From NCBI RefSeq assembly GCF_000402035.1, contig NC_021287.1, positions 1,240,001 through 1,304,000 of the forward strand: 64,000 nucleotides of DNA. The letters are read 5' to 3'. Below, one piece after another: positions 1 to 10,618 of the stretch (position 1 is its first letter; the number at the start of each line of letters is the position of its first letter). This DNA comes from Caballeronia insecticola (GTDB lineage: Bacteria > Pseudomonadota > Gammaproteobacteria > Burkholderiales > Burkholderiaceae). The notes under the pieces are model-generated. The model saw only the letters and a program-made list of their open reading frames with translations, had not been told where the DNA came from and ran no database searches. Made by a program: the position numbers and the translations under genes.

Positions 1-1547
1 TCGCGGCAGAACCGCCGGGCGTCCGCCATGCCGAGCGTCGAATGATCGCCGCCGCGGCCCTTCGCGATGTCGTGAAACAGCGCCGCCACATAGAGCACCC
101 ACGGGCGCTCGAAGTTGCCCATCAACTGGCTGCAGAACGGATATTCGTGCGCGTGCTCGGCGATCGCGAAACGCCGCAGATTGCGCAGCACCATCAGGAT
201 GTGCTGATCGACCGTATAGACGTGATAGAGATCGTGCTGCATCTGCCCGACGATGCGCCGGAAGTTGAGCAGATAGCGTCCGAGCACGCTCGTCTGGTTC
301 ATGAGCCGAAGCGCGTGCGTGATGCCTTCGGGCTGCTTCAGGATCTCCATGAACAGACGGCGGTTTTCCGGATCGCGCCGCCAGTTGCGGTCCATCAGGT
401 CGCGCGCGTTGTAGATGGCCCGCAGCGTGCGCGCGGAGAGTCCCTTGATGCCGCGCGTCTGCTCGTACAGCAGGAACGCTTCGAGGATGGCGTGCGGTTC
501 GCGCTCGAACACGTCGTCGCGGGCGATTTCCAGCATGCCTTGCTTTTCGACGAAACGCCCGCTGATCACGCGCGTAATGCCGCTCGTCGACGGAAACAGC
601 TGCGCCTCGACGTTCTGAATCAGGATGGTCGCGAGCTGCGTGACCGCTTTCGCCGCCCAGTAGTAGCGGCGCATCAGTTGCTCGCTTGCGCGCTTGGCGG
701 TGGTCGCCTCGAAGCCGAAACTCTCGGCGAGCGGCGTCTGCAGATCGAACACGAGAATGTCCTGGCGGCGCTTCGCGATCACGTGCAGTCGCGCGCGCAA
801 CGCCTTCAGAAAGCCCTCGTTGCGACGCAGTTCGCGCGCCTCGCGCTCGGTGATGAGCCCGCGCGTATCGAGTTCGCGCCAGTTGCTGCCGAAGCCCGCC
901 GCGCGCGCGATCCACAGGATGAGCTGAAGGTCGCGCAGGCCGCCGGGGCTTTCCTTGATGTTCGGTTCGAGGCTGTACGGCGTGTCCTGAAACTTCGCGT
1001 GCCGCTGGCGCATTTCCAGCACTTTCGCCTGGAAGAACGCGCGCGGATCGAGCGTCTCGTGATAGCGCGCGGAGAAGCGCTGGAACAGTTGCGTATCGCC
1101 GCAGATCCGCCGTGCTTCGAGCAGCGATGTCTGCACGGTGATGTCGTTGCCCGCCTCGGCGATGCACTGCTCGACCGAACGCACGCTGCTGCCGATATCG
1201 AGCCCCAGATCCCACGCCATGCCGATAAAGCGCTCGACGCGTCCATTCAGTTCGGCGGGGTCGCTGCGGGTCGGCGTCTCGGGCAAAAGAACGAGGATGT
1301 CGACGTCGGAATAAGGCGCGAGCTCGCCCCGCCCATACCCGCCGACGGCCACGAGCGCGGCTTCGGCCGGCATCTCGCACGCGGCCCAAGCGCCTTTGAG
1401 GGCGTCGTCGGTGGCGCGGGCGAGGGCGTGCATCAACGGCTCGACGTTCGACGTCGACTGGAAGCGTTCGATGAGCGCCGCCTTCGCCGCCTTGTAGGCA
1501 GCGCGCAACGTTTCACAGGGCGTGGCAACGGCGGCGGTGACGCTCAT
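1..1547 (-). CDS. glnD: Bifunctional PII uridylyltransferase / uridylyl-removing enzyme GlnD, C-terminus outside window
   Basis: GlnD uridylylates PII proteins (GlnB/GlnK) under nitrogen limitation and deuridylylates them when glutamine is high, so it is the cytosolic nitrogen sensor. The minus-strand reading frame starts at the ATG at 1547 ([10 protein letters not shown]) and about 515 codons are visible. Around residues 69-86 is the nucleotidyltransferase motif [17 protein letters not shown], with the paired catalytic aspartates D81 and D83. Near residue 490 is the HD motif [12 protein letters not shown] of the uridylyl-removing domain. The C-terminal ACT domains lie beyond base 1. Full-length homologues are usually about 850-900 residues, so roughly 60% is present. 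It follows map with about 70 bp between, same strand, probably co-transcribed. Confidence 0.96.
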   Translation of the reverse strand, partial: MSVTAAVATPCETLRAAYKAAKAALIERFQSTSNVEPLMHALARATDDALKGAWAACEMPAEAALVAVGGYGRGELAPYSDVDILVLLPETPTRSDPAELNGRVERFIGMAWDLGLDIGSSVRSVEQCIAEAGNDITVQTSLLEARRICGDTQLFQRFSARYHETLDPRAFFQAKVLEMRQRHAKFQDTPYSLEPNIKESPGGLRDLQLILWIARAAGFGSNWRELDTRGLITEREARELRRNEGFLKALRARLHVIAKRRQDILVFDLQTPLAESFGFEATTAKRASEQLMRRYYWAAKAVTQLATILIQNVEAQLFPSTSGITRVISGRFVEKQGMLEIARDDVFEREPHAILEAFLLYEQTRGIKGLSARTLRAIYNARDLMDRNWRRDPENRRLFMEILKQPEGITHALRLMNQTSVLGRYLLNFRRIVGQMQHDLYHVYTVDQHILMVLRNLRRFAIAEHAHEYPFCSQLMGNFERPWVLYVAALFHDIAKGRGGDHSTLGMADARRFCR

Positions 1548-1615
1548 GGGTCGGGATGGCCGGATGAGAGGAGAAAACGACGAAGCGCCACGCCGGAGCG
1601 TCGGGCGCCGGGAAC

Positions 1616-2434
1616 TCAGCGCGCCGAAGCGGTCGCCGCGATCAGTTGCGAAGGCGCAGGCGTAGCCGCCGAAACGGTCAGCACTTCGTAACCGGTCGGC
1701 GTGACGAGCACGGTGTGCTCCCACTGCGCGGACAGGCTGCGGTCGCGCGTCTTGACGGTCCACTGGTCGGGCATCGTGCGGATTTCGCGGCGGCCGGCGT
1801 TGATCATCGGCTCGACGGTGAAGATCATGCCCGCCTGCAATTCGATGCCCGTGCCCGGACGGCCGTAGTGCAGCACCTGCGGCTCCTCGTGAAATACCTG
1901 GCCGATGCCGTGGCCGCAGTATTCGCGCACGACGCTGTAACCTTGCGCTTCCGCGTGCTTCTGGATAGCCGCGCCGATGTCGCCCAGATGCGCGCCGGGA
2001 CGCACCTGATCGATGCCGAGCCACATGCAGTCGAACGTGGTCTGGACGAGGCGCTTGGCCAGAATCGATCCTTCGCCGACGATGAACATCCGGCTCGTAT
2101 CGCCGAAATAGCCGTTCTTGATGACGGTGATGTCGATATTCAGCGCGTCGCCGTTCTTGAGCACCTTTTCGCCGGGAATGCCGTGACAGATCACGTCATT
2201 GACGGAAATGCAGGTGGCCTTCGGGTACGGCGGATAGCCGGGCGGCTGATAGTTCAGCGGCGCGGGAACGGTGCCCTGTTCCTTCACCATATATTCGTGA
2301 CAGAGACGATCGAGTTCCTCGGTCGTCACGCCGGGAGCGATATGCGGCGTGATGAAATCGAGCACTTCGCTGGCGAGCCGGCAGGCGACGCGCATCTGCG
2401 CGATATCGTGATCGTTTTTCAGCGTAATAGACAT
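1616..2434 (-). CDS. map: Type I methionine aminopeptidase
   Basis: Removes the initiator methionine from nascent proteins in the cytosol. The start chosen is the ATG at 2434 ([10 protein letters not shown]), giving 272 residues, the usual type I length. An upstream in-frame extension is possible but looks unlike the family. Visible signatures are VICHGIPGE with H84, the first metal-ligand aspartate in ALNIDITV (D101), the second in GYFGDTS (D112), then [10 protein letters not shown] and FTVEPM, which supply the remaining His and Glu ligands. It is divergent from rpsB across about 426 bp, the classic map/rpsB arrangement of proteobacteria, and lies upstream of glnD. Confidence 0.97.
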   Translation of the reverse strand: MSITLKNDHDIAQMRVACRLASEVLDFITPHIAPGVTTEELDRLCHEYMVKEQGTVPAPLNYQPPGYPPYPKATCISVNDVICHGIPGEKVLKNGDALNIDITVIKNGYFGDTSRMFIVGEGSILAKRLVQTTFDCMWLGIDQVRPGAHLGDIGAAIQKHAEAQGYSVVREYCGHGIGQVFHEEPQVLHYGRPGTGIELQAGMIFTVEPMINAGRREIRTMPDQWTVKTRDRSLSAQWEHTVLVTPTGYEVLTVSAATPAPSQLIAATASAR

Positions 2435-2612
2435 GACGTGGCTCGGAAATGCGTGTTTGCGGCCGTGAGCCGCGAAAGCGGCATTATCGCACCTTAGGAA
2501 ATGCGCCGCACCCGGATCGTGAGTGGGTGGGCGGCACACGGGCAGGGTGGCGGGGCGGGCGGCCCGTTGGTTGCACCTGTGCGCATGTTTCAGTCGCAAC
2601 TGACAGGCCGAC

Positions 2613-2642
2613 TTGAGCCGGCCAATCCTCACATGCTATACT
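2613..2642 (+). promoter_or_regulatory. Candidate sigma-70 promoter of rpsB
   Basis: A -35-like TTGAGC (2613-2618) and a -10 TATACT (2637-2642) are separated by 18 bp. The -10 is preceded by TGC, an extended -10 element. The predicted start near 2649 would give a leader of about 210 nt before rpsB, in line with autoregulated ribosomal-protein operons. Confidence 0.6.
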
Positions 2643-2684
2643 CATGGGCTAAGTCTTGATCCATATTGTCGTCACGGTTTCTCT

Positions 2685-2696
2685 GGACAATTGTCC
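2685..2696. promoter_or_regulatory. 12-bp palindrome in the rpsB leader
   Basis: GGACAATTGTCC is a perfect palindrome within the predicted untranslated leader of rpsB. It could form RNA structure involved in S2 feedback control, or bind a dimeric protein. The sequence alone does not say which. Confidence 0.35.
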
Positions 2697-2860
2697 GGGA
2701 AGCATCGAAGGCAGCAGCGGATCCGGGCTTGGAACGTACCTTTTTAAGTCGAATCGCAAGCCGGCGCACCCAGGGTGTCCGGCGTTCGGGTGGCGAATCA
2801 AAGCCAACCGGGCGCAGGATGCGGCAGCCGGCTTAAGACCCAACCCTCGCGGAGAATTTC

Positions 2861-3613
2861 ATGGCAGTCACGATGCGTCAAATGCTGGAAGCCGGTGTCC
2901 ACTTCGGTCACCAAACGCGCTTCTGGAACCCCAAGATGGCCCCGTACATCTTCGGTCATCGCAACAAGATTCACATCATCAACCTCGAAAAGACGCTGCC
3001 GCTCTACAACGACGCGCTGAAGTACGTGCGCCAGTTGGCAGCGAATCGCGGCACGATTCTTTTCGTCGGCACGAAGCGCCAGTCGCGCGACACCATCGCT
3101 CAGGAAGCAGCGCGCGCCGGTATGCCGTTCGTCAACGCCCGCTGGCTCGGCGGCATGCTGACCAACTTCAAGACCTTGAAGGTTTCGATCAAGCGCCTGA
3201 AGGACATGGAAGCGGCCGTGGAATCGGGTGAAACCGAGCGCATGAGCAAGAAGGAAGCGCTGCTGTTCGAACGCGAAATCGTCAAGCTGCAAAAGTCGAT
3301 CGGCGGCGTGAAGGACATGGGCGGCATTCCGGACGCGATCTTCGTGATCGACGTCGGCTACCACAAGATTGCCGTGACGGAAGCGAAGAAGCTGGGCATT
3401 CCGGTCATCGCCGTGGTCGACACGAACCACTCGCCGGAAGGCATCGACTACGTCATCCCGGGTAACGACGACGCGTCGAAGGCTGTGGCGCTGTACGCCG
3501 AAGGCGTGGCGGACGCGATCCTCGAAGGCCGCGCGAACGCGGTGAACGACGTGGTCCAGGCAGTGCGCAACGGCGAAGGCGACGAGTTCGTCGAGGTCAA
3601 CGCAGAGGCGTAA
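2861..3613 (+). CDS. rpsB: 30S ribosomal protein S2
   Basis: Structural protein of the small ribosomal subunit. The 250-residue protein begins [20 protein letters not shown] at an ATG preceded by GGAG (2850-2853). It carries the S2 signatures [12 protein letters not shown] near the start and [42 protein letters not shown] (in part) in the second half. It opens the rpsB-tsf cluster. S2 is known to repress its own operon in other proteobacteria, and the long leader here is compatible with that. Confidence 0.98.
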   Translation: MAVTMRQMLEAGVHFGHQTRFWNPKMAPYIFGHRNKIHIINLEKTLPLYNDALKYVRQLAANRGTILFVGTKRQSRDTIAQEAARAGMPFVNARWLGGMLTNFKTLKVSIKRLKDMEAAVESGETERMSKKEALLFEREIVKLQKSIGGVKDMGGIPDAIFVIDVGYHKIAVTEAKKLGIPVIAVVDTNHSPEGIDYVIPGNDDASKAVALYAEGVADAILEGRANAVNDVVQAVRNGEGDEFVEVNAEA

Positions 3614-3631
3614 TCGAGCCCTGCGGCCGAC

Positions 3632-3666
3632 AAAAAAGGGGGCTTTGCGAAAGGCCCCTTTTTTTT
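3632..3666 (+). terminator. Intrinsic terminator/attenuator between rpsB and tsf
   Basis: A hairpin with arms GGGGGCTTT (3638-3646) and AAAGGCCCC (one G-G mismatch, GCG loop) is flanked by an A-run before and a T-run of eight after, 20-50 nt downstream of the rpsB stop. It looks like a good rho-independent terminator. It would reduce read-through into tsf, as known for rpsB-tsf in E. coli. Confidence 0.85.
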
Positions 3667-3755
3667 AAGCCGGCGCGACAGCAGTAACCCATTTTCTGCC
3701 GCAGGCGCGTGTTGGGCACCGGCGGCACGTATCAAACAGACTCAAGGAGCGAATG

Positions 3756-4637
3756 ATGGCGGCAATTACCGCAAGCATGGTGGCAGAACTGCGCGCGAAG
3801 ACCGATGCGCCGATGATGGAATGCAAGAAGGCGCTGACGGAAGCCGACGGCGACATGGCGCGCGCGGAAGAACTGCTGCGCGTGAAGCTCGGCAACAAGG
3901 CGAGCAAGGCGGCATCGCGCGTGACGGCTGAAGGCATCGTGACGGCGCACGTCGAAGGCGGCGTGGGCGCGCTCGTCGAACTGAACTGCGAAACCGACTT
4001 CGTCGCGAAGAACGACGACTTCCTGGCTTTCGGCAAGACGATCGCCGAACTGGTTGCCAAGAACAACCCGGCCGACGTGGCCGCGCTGTCGGCGCTGCCG
4101 CTGGAAAGCTCGACGGTCGACGCCGTGCGTCTGGCGCTCGTCGGCAAGATCGGTGAAAACCTGTCGATCCGCCGTTTCGTGCGTTTTGAATCCGCGAACA
4201 AGGTCGCGTCGTATCTGCACGGTACGCGCATCGGCGTGCTGGTCGAGTTCACCGGCGCGGACGAGCAAGTCGGCAAGGACGTCGCGATGCACATCGCCGC
4301 GATGAAGCCGGTTTCGCTGTCGTCGGACGAAGTGCCGGCGGACCTGATCGCCAAGGAGCGCAGCATCGCCGAGCAGAAGGCGGCCGAATCGGGCAAGCCG
4401 GCCGAGATCGTCGCGAAGATGGTCGACGGCAGCGTCCAGAAGTACCTGAAGGAAGTGTCGCTGCTGAACCAGCCGTTCGTGAAGAACGACAAGCAGACGA
4501 TCGAGCAGATGCTCAAGGCCGCCAGCGCGTCGGTGCAGAAGTTCGCGCTGTTCGTGGTCGGCGAGGGCATCGAAAAGCGTCAGGACGACTTCGCAGCGGA
4601 AGTGGCGGCGCAAGTCGCTGCGGCGAAGCAGTCCTAA
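3756..4637 (+). CDS. tsf: Elongation factor Ts
   Basis: Guanine-nucleotide exchange factor for EF-Tu in the cytosol. Two ATGs are adjacent (3753 and 3756). The second is chosen because AAGGAGC (3744-3750) then has normal spacing and the product begins [20 protein letters not shown], as in homologues, giving 293 residues. The N-terminal UBA-like region with [20 protein letters not shown] and the core motif [13 protein letters not shown] (about residues 72-84) are intact. The stop lies inside a short tandem repeat (4628-4660). Confidence 0.98.
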   Translation: MAAITASMVAELRAKTDAPMMECKKALTEADGDMARAEELLRVKLGNKASKAASRVTAEGIVTAHVEGGVGALVELNCETDFVAKNDDFLAFGKTIAELVAKNNPADVAALSALPLESSTVDAVRLALVGKIGENLSIRRFVRFESANKVASYLHGTRIGVLVEFTGADEQVGKDVAMHIAAMKPVSLSSDEVPADLIAKERSIAEQKAAESGKPAEIVAKMVDGSVQKYLKEVSLLNQPFVKNDKQTIEQMLKAASASVQKFALFVVGEGIEKRQDDFAAEVAAQVAAAKQS

Positions 4638-4660
4638 GGCAGTCCTCAGGCAGTCTTCAG
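4628..4660 (+). repeat. Three tandem 11-bp repeats over the tsf stop codon
   Basis: GCAGTCCTAAG, GCAGTCCTCAG and GCAGTCTTCAG follow one another without gaps. The tsf TAA (4635-4637) is within the first unit. Directly after is an inverted repeat GGCGGCA (4661-4667) / TGCCGCC (4674-4680) that lacks a T-run. The units differ by one or two bases, suggesting local slippage duplication. Confidence 0.8.
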
Positions 4661-4811
4661 GGCGGCACACGCATGCCGCCCGGCAGTACTCGCGGCAGTT
4701 TGCTTGCCGCACGAATTCAGCGATCCGGTTCGCACCATGCAGCGGGCGCGGCAGATTGGGGGAAACCCTGATCTACCGCGCCCGCCGCCCGATCCGGCCC
4801 GCTTGCGGTAA

Positions 4812-5588
<777 letters not shown>

Positions 5589-5680
5589 ACTCTCGCGATA
5601 TTGGGCGCGGCGCGCCGTGGCAGGGGCCACGTGTGTCAGGCGCCGCGTATCGCAAGTAAAACTCAGGTTTGGAGGTTCAA

Positions 5681-6241
5681 ATGAGTGCAGCTGACATCAA
5701 AAAGGGCGTCGACCAGAAGATGCAAAGGTCGATCGAAGCATTCAAGGCCGATCTCGCCAAGATTCGTACGGGCCGCGCGCATACCGGCCTGCTCGATCAC
5801 ATCCAGGTCGACTATTACGGCTCGAACGTGCCCATCTCGCAAGTGGCGAACATGACGCTCGTGGATGGCCGCACGATCGGCGTGCAGCCGTGGGAAAAGA
5901 AGATGGTGCCGGTGATCGAGAAGGCGATCCGTGAATCGGATCTCGGCCTGAACCCGGCTACGCAGGGCGATCTGATTCGCGTGCCGATGCCCGCGCTCAC
6001 CGAAGAACGCCGCCGCGAACTCACGAAAGTCGTGAAGAGCGAAGGCGAAACGGCGAAGGTCTCCGTGCGCAATCTGCGCCGCGATGCGAACGACCATCTG
6101 AAGAAGCTCGTCAAGGACAAGGAGATTTCGGAAGACGACGAACGCCGCGCGAGCGACGAAGTTCAGAAGCTCACCGACAAGTTCGTCGCCGAAATCGACA
6201 AGCTCGTTCAGACCAAAGAATCCGAAATCATGACGGTGTGA
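5681..6241 (+). CDS. frr: Ribosome recycling factor
   Basis: Works with EF-G to split post-termination ribosomes. The ATG at 5681 follows GGAGGT (5671-5676) at ideal spacing and gives 186 residues starting [20 protein letters not shown]. An upstream in-frame TTG at 5669 overlaps that ribosome site and is rejected. The conserved [15 protein letters not shown] and the C-terminal [20 protein letters not shown] match the three-helix-bundle domain. It is about 90 bp after pyrH. Confidence 0.97.
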   Translation: MSAADIKKGVDQKMQRSIEAFKADLAKIRTGRAHTGLLDHIQVDYYGSNVPISQVANMTLVDGRTIGVQPWEKKMVPVIEKAIRESDLGLNPATQGDLIRVPMPALTEERRRELTKVVKSEGETAKVSVRNLRRDANDHLKKLVKDKEISEDDERRASDEVQKLTDKFVAEIDKLVQTKESEIMTV

Positions 6242-6323
6242 GGCCGCAAAGACGGTTTCGCCAGCTTCGAGCGCTAACATTGAGGCTGGCTCTCACTCCT
6301 CCCGATTTAAAGATTCAGCGGCC

Positions 6324-7106
6324 ATGACCTATACCAGCTCCACCGTTACCGTGCCCGATGTCGCGGCTGTCCCGCGTCACGTCGCGATCATCATGGACGG
6401 CAATGGCCGTTGGGCAACCGAGCGGCGCCTGCCGCGCGTCGCCGGTCACACGCGCGGTGTCGACGCCGTGCGCGCGACCGTCGAAAGCTGCGCGCTGCGC
6501 GGCGTCGAATTCGTCACGCTGTTCGCGTTCAGTTCGGAAAACTGGCGCCGTCCGACCGAAGAAGTCTCGTTCCTGATGCGCCTGTTCGTGAGCGCGCTCG
6601 AACGCGAGATCGGCAAGCTGCATGCAAACGGCATCCGCTTGCGCGTCGTCGGCGACACTTCCATGTTCAACGACCGCATACGCGCGCTGATCCAGCGTGC
6701 CGAGACCAAGACGGCCCGCAATACGCGTCTTACGCTCACCATCGCCGCCAACTACGGCGGGCGCTGGGACATCATGCAGGCGACGAAAAAGCTCATCGCG
6801 AAGTCGCTGGAAACGGGCGTGCCCGCGCGCGTGGACGACGAATCGTTCGCCGAGCATCTCGCCATGGCCTACGCGCCGGAGCCGGATCTGTTCGTGCGCA
6901 CGGGCGGCGAACAGCGCATCAGCAACTTCCTGCTGTGGCAACTCGCCTACACCGAGTTCTATTTCACCGATACCTACTGGCCGGACTTCGACGCTGCGGC
7001 GCTCGATCGCGCGATCGCGTCGTACGGTGACCGTGAGCGCCGTTTCGGGCGCACCAGTGCTCAAGTCGAATCCCAATCGCAGAAGGCCGACACCCTTTCA
7101 TGCTAA
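6324..7106 (+). CDS. uppS: Isoprenyl transferase (undecaprenyl diphosphate synthase)
   Basis: A cis-prenyltransferase that condenses isopentenyl diphosphate onto farnesyl diphosphate to make the C55 carrier lipid for peptidoglycan and O-antigen. The 260-residue protein has the catalytic motif [12 protein letters not shown] with D25, [10 protein letters not shown], the [11 protein letters not shown] segment, and the C-terminal [19 protein letters not shown] (in part). Its stop codon overlaps the cdsA start by 7 bp (7100-7106), so the two are translationally coupled. Confidence 0.96.
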   Translation: MTYTSSTVTVPDVAAVPRHVAIIMDGNGRWATERRLPRVAGHTRGVDAVRATVESCALRGVEFVTLFAFSSENWRRPTEEVSFLMRLFVSALEREIGKLHANGIRLRVVGDTSMFNDRIRALIQRAETKTARNTRLTLTIAANYGGRWDIMQATKKLIAKSLETGVPARVDDESFAEHLAMAYAPEPDLFVRTGGEQRISNFLLWQLAYTEFYFTDTYWPDFDAAALDRAIASYGDRERRFGRTSAQVESQSQKADTLSC

Positions 7107-7912
7107 AGACCCGTGTCATCACGGCAATCGTTCTGCTGGCTGTACTCGTGCCGATCACGCTGTTCGCGCCGGTCGGCGCATTCGGGGCGCTGATCGGTTT
7201 CGTCGTCGTGTTCGCGGCGTGGGAATGGGGACGGCTCCTGAAGCTCAACGGAGCGGGGCCGGTCGCGTATGCGGTCCTCACGGGCATCGTGCTTATTTTC
7301 AGCACCTGGCTGGGCGTCGCGTCCAAACCGCTCTATCAGATGGCCGGCATCTTCTGGGTGCTCGCCGGTCCCTATGTGCTGCTGCGCAAGCCGTCGCTCG
7401 CCGCCGGCGCGTGGCGCGGCTTCCTGCTGTTCGCCGGAATCGTCGTGTTTGTCGCCTGCTGGCATGCGGTCGTCGACGCCCGCACGCGCGGCGTGGCTTT
7501 CGTGCTATCGCTTCTTCTAGTAGTGTGGCTGGCTGATATAGGCGCATACTTCGCCGGAAAAGCACTCGGCCGCCACAAGCTCGCCCCGTCGATCAGCCCG
7601 GGCAAGACCTGGGAAGGCGCCATCGGCGGCTGGGTCGCCGTCATCGTGATCGGCGCGATCGCCGCCGCCACCGGCTTTTATGCGCCGACCGTATTCACGG
7701 CCTTCGTGGAGCGGCTCGGTTGGGACCGCTCTTTCGTCGCGGTTTCCGTGCTCGTCGCGTTCAGCGTCGTCGGCGATCTGTTCGAGTCGCTCCTTAAGCG
7801 CCAGGCCGGCGTCAAGGATTCGAGCGGTCTGCTGCCGGGCCACGGCGGCGTGCTCGACCGCATCGACGCCATGTTGCCTGTACTGCCGATCGCATTGCTG
7901 ATGCTTGGCTAA
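7100..7912 (+). CDS. cdsA: Phosphatidate cytidylyltransferase (CDP-diacylglycerol synthase)
   Basis: An inner-membrane enzyme converting phosphatidic acid and CTP to CDP-diacylglycerol, the branch point of phospholipid synthesis. The 270-residue protein is hydrophobic, with about seven or eight predicted membrane helices. It ends with the CDS signature [21 protein letters not shown] followed by [10 protein letters not shown]. It overlaps uppS by 7 bp and is 18 bp before dxr. Confidence 0.96.
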   Translation: MLKTRVITAIVLLAVLVPITLFAPVGAFGALIGFVVVFAAWEWGRLLKLNGAGPVAYAVLTGIVLIFSTWLGVASKPLYQMAGIFWVLAGPYVLLRKPSLAAGAWRGFLLFAGIVVFVACWHAVVDARTRGVAFVLSLLLVVWLADIGAYFAGKALGRHKLAPSISPGKTWEGAIGGWVAVIVIGAIAAATGFYAPTVFTAFVERLGWDRSFVAVSVLVAFSVVGDLFESLLKRQAGVKDSSGLLPGHGGVLDRIDAMLPVLPIALLMLG

Positions 7913-7930
7913 TCGGCTAGAGAAGAATCT

Positions 7931-9148
7931 ATGCAAAAACGTCTCACATTGCTCGGCTCCACGGGCTCGATCGGCGACAGCACGCTCGACGTCGTGGCGC
8001 GGCACCCGGACCGCTTCTCGGTCTACGCGCTCAGTGCTCACCGCAACGGCGACAAACTCGTCGCCCAGTGCCTGAAGTTTCAGCCCGAAGTGGCGGTCGT
8101 CGGCGACGCCGAAACCGCCGCCCGCGTCGCGGCCGCGTTGCGCGCGCAGGGTTGCAAGACCAAGGTTACATACGGCACGGACGCGCTCGTCGACGTTGCG
8201 CGCGCGGCGCAGTGCGACACGGTCGTCGCGGCCATCGTCGGCGCCGCGGGCCTTGCGCCCACGCTTGCCGCCGCGCGTGCCGGCAAGCGCATCCTGCTCG
8301 CGAACAAAGAAGCGCTGGTCATGTCCGGGCAGATCTTCATGGACGCGGTGCGCGACCACGGCGCTATCCTGCTGCCGGTCGACAGCGAGCACAACGCCGT
8401 ATTCCAGTGTCTGCCGCCTTGTGCCGACAAGGAAGCCAAGATGCACGGCGGCGTCTCGAAAATCATCCTGACGGCGTCCGGCGGTCCGTTCCGGACCCGC
8501 GAGCCCGCGACGCTCGTCAATGTCACGCCCGAGGAAGCCGTCAAGCATCCGAACTGGGCGATGGGCCGCAAGATTTCCGTCGATTCCGCGACGATGATGA
8601 ACAAGGGCCTCGAAGTAATCGAAGCGCACTGGCTCTTCAATCTCCCCGGCTCGCGCATCGAGGTGCTGATCCATCCGCAGAGCGTGATCCACTCGATGGT
8701 TTCCTACGCGGACGGCTCGGTGCTTGCGCAACTCGGCAATCCCGACATGCGCACGCCGATCGCGCACGCACTGGCGTATCCTGAGCGTGTCGACTCGGGC
8801 GTGGCACCGCTCGATCTCGCGCAAATCGCCTCGCTCACGTTCGAAAAGCCGGATTTCGCGCGCTTTCCGTGCCTGGCGCTGGCCATTCAGGCGCTGGAGG
8901 CGGGCGGCATCGCCAGCGCGGCGTTGAACGCGGCGAACGAAATCGCCGTGGAGGCGTTCCTCGAACGCCGCATCGGCTTCATGGCGATCGGCGGCGTGGT
9001 GGAGCGCGTGCTGAATGCATTGCCTAACACGAGCGCCGCCTCGCTCGACGACGTCCTGGCCGCCGATGCGAACGCGCGCCGTCTCGCATCCCGTTTCGTC
9101 GCAGAGCTCACCGCGAGCGCGCCGGGCGCCGAACCCATCGCCCATTGA
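7931..9148 (+). CDS. dxr: 1-deoxy-D-xylulose 5-phosphate reductoisomerase
   Basis: Second step of the MEP isoprenoid pathway: NADPH-dependent rearrangement and reduction of DXP to MEP. It supplies the precursors used by UppS upstream. The 405-residue protein starts [20 protein letters not shown] with the nucleotide-binding GSTGSIG (residues 9-15). Active-site segments [23 protein letters not shown] and [26 protein letters not shown] (in part) are present, followed by the C-terminal helical domain. It is 7 bp before rseP. Confidence 0.97.
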   Translation: MQKRLTLLGSTGSIGDSTLDVVARHPDRFSVYALSAHRNGDKLVAQCLKFQPEVAVVGDAETAARVAAALRAQGCKTKVTYGTDALVDVARAAQCDTVVAAIVGAAGLAPTLAAARAGKRILLANKEALVMSGQIFMDAVRDHGAILLPVDSEHNAVFQCLPPCADKEAKMHGGVSKIILTASGGPFRTREPATLVNVTPEEAVKHPNWAMGRKISVDSATMMNKGLEVIEAHWLFNLPGSRIEVLIHPQSVIHSMVSYADGSVLAQLGNPDMRTPIAHALAYPERVDSGVAPLDLAQIASLTFEKPDFARFPCLALAIQALEAGGIASAALNAANEIAVEAFLERRIGFMAIGGVVERVLNALPNTSAASLDDVLAADANARRLASRFVAELTASAPGAEPIAH

Positions 9149-9155
9149 GGCCGTC

Positions 9156-10538
9156 ATGAACTTTCTGACCGAAATCGTCGCCTTCGTCGTCGCGATAGGC
9201 GTCCTCGTCGTCGTCCACGAATTCGGTCACTACAGCGTCGCGCGCCTGTGCGGCGTGAAGGTGCTGCGCTTCTCGGTGGGCTTCGGCAAGCCGCTCGTGC
9301 GCTGGGTCAGCAAGAAGACCGGCGTCGAGTGGACCATCGCCGCGCTGCCGCTCGGCGGCTACGTGAAGATGCTCGACGAGCGCGAGGTCGATCCCGAAAG
9401 CGGCGCCACTATTGCGCCCGAGGATTTGCCGCGCGCGTTCAACCGTCAGAGTGTCGCCAAGCGCATCGCGATTGTCGCGGCGGGACCCATCGCCAACTTT
9501 TTGCTCGCCATCGTCCTGTTTTCGGCGGTATTCGCGGGCGGCGTGACCGAGCCCGCGGCGATCGTCTCTCAGCCCGCCGCGGACACGGCGGCCGCGCGGG
9601 CAGGCTTCGAGGGCGGCGAAACGATCCTTTCGATGCGCGACGCTCCCAGCGGCGAAACACACGCGATCCGATCCTGGTCCGACCTGCGCTGGAAGCTGCT
9701 GGATGCCGCATTCGATCATCGCCGCATCGTGCTCACGGCGAAGACGCACGACGGCACCTTCGACTTCCCCGTCAGCGTCGCGGCCATTACGGATACCGAC
9801 GCCGAACAGGACTTCATGGACAAACTCGGCTTCGCGCCGGGCGGCGGCACGCTCACGGTGGCGGGCGTCGAGGCGGGCAGCGCCGCGCAGAAGGGCGGGC
9901 TCAGGGCGGGCGACACGCTGCGCGCGATCGACGGCCGTTCCGTCGACAACGCAACCAGCTTCATCGACTACGTGAAGGCGCATGGCGGCAAGCCCGTGAC
10001 GCTTTTGATCGAGCGCCAGGGCAAGCGCGAGCCGGTGCAAATCGTGCCGGACATCAAGCGCGATGCGTCGACGGGCAAGGACATCGGCCGCATCGGCGCG
10101 GCGCTCACGAATCAGCTGCCGACCGTCGACGTGCGTTACGGCCCGATCGAAAGCCTGCGCCTCGGCGTGAACCGCACCTGGGACATCAGCGCGTACTCGC
10201 TGCGCATGTTCGGACGGATGATCGTCGGCGAGGCATCGCTCAAGAATCTATCGGGACCGGTCACCATCGCGGACTATGCCGGCAAGAGCGCAAGGCTCGG
10301 TTTGGCGGCCTTTGTTTCATTTCTTGCGCTCGTCAGTATCAGCCTCGGAGTGTTGAACTTGTTACCGATTCCGGTATTGGACGGTGGGCATCTGTTATAT
10401 TATTTGGTTGAGGCTGTTACCGGCAAGGCTGTATCCGATCGCTGGCAACTCGTTCTGCAAAGGGCGGGGCTCGTCTGCATCGTCGCGCTCTCGATGATCG
10501 CGCTATTCAACGACCTCGCTCGCCTGATTCGTTTCTGA
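9156..10538 (+). CDS. rseP: RIP metalloprotease RseP (site-2 protease)
   Basis: A membrane-embedded zinc protease that cleaves anti-sigma factor RseA, releasing sigma-E, and clears signal peptides. The ATG at 9156 gives 460 residues beginning MNFLTEIVAFVVAIG. HEFGH (residues 21-25) supplies the zinc ligands and catalytic Glu in the first membrane helix. A PDZ region in the middle is followed by the last helices with NLLPIPVLDGGHLLYY, whose Asp (about 409) is the third ligand. Longer frames starting upstream overlap dxr and are rejected. It precedes bamA, linking envelope stress sensing with outer-membrane assembly. Confidence 0.96.
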   Translation: MNFLTEIVAFVVAIGVLVVVHEFGHYSVARLCGVKVLRFSVGFGKPLVRWVSKKTGVEWTIAALPLGGYVKMLDEREVDPESGATIAPEDLPRAFNRQSVAKRIAIVAAGPIANFLLAIVLFSAVFAGGVTEPAAIVSQPAADTAAARAGFEGGETILSMRDAPSGETHAIRSWSDLRWKLLDAAFDHRRIVLTAKTHDGTFDFPVSVAAITDTDAEQDFMDKLGFAPGGGTLTVAGVEAGSAAQKGGLRAGDTLRAIDGRSVDNATSFIDYVKAHGGKPVTLLIERQGKREPVQIVPDIKRDASTGKDIGRIGAALTNQLPTVDVRYGPIESLRLGVNRTWDISAYSLRMFGRMIVGEASLKNLSGPVTIADYAGKSARLGLAAFVSFLALVSISLGVLNLLPIPVLDGGHLLYYLVEAVTGKAVSDRWQLVLQRAGLVCIVALSMIALFNDLARLIRF

Positions 10539-10618
10539 TCCATTTTGACAATTTCTGGCGGCGCCTTTTTGAGCGACCGCCGGAACGAATGCAGCTTTAA
10601 AAATACTGGGGAAGCACG

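Larger units (their letters stand above)
2435..2860. other. Divergent map/rpsB intergenic region
   Basis: A 426-bp gap between map (minus) and rpsB (plus). It holds the candidate rpsB promoter (2613-2642) and a leader of roughly 210 nt with a perfect 12-bp palindrome (2685-2696). Open frames crossing it are shadows without a ribosome site or protein-like composition. I did not find a convincing map promoter by eye. Confidence 0.6.
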
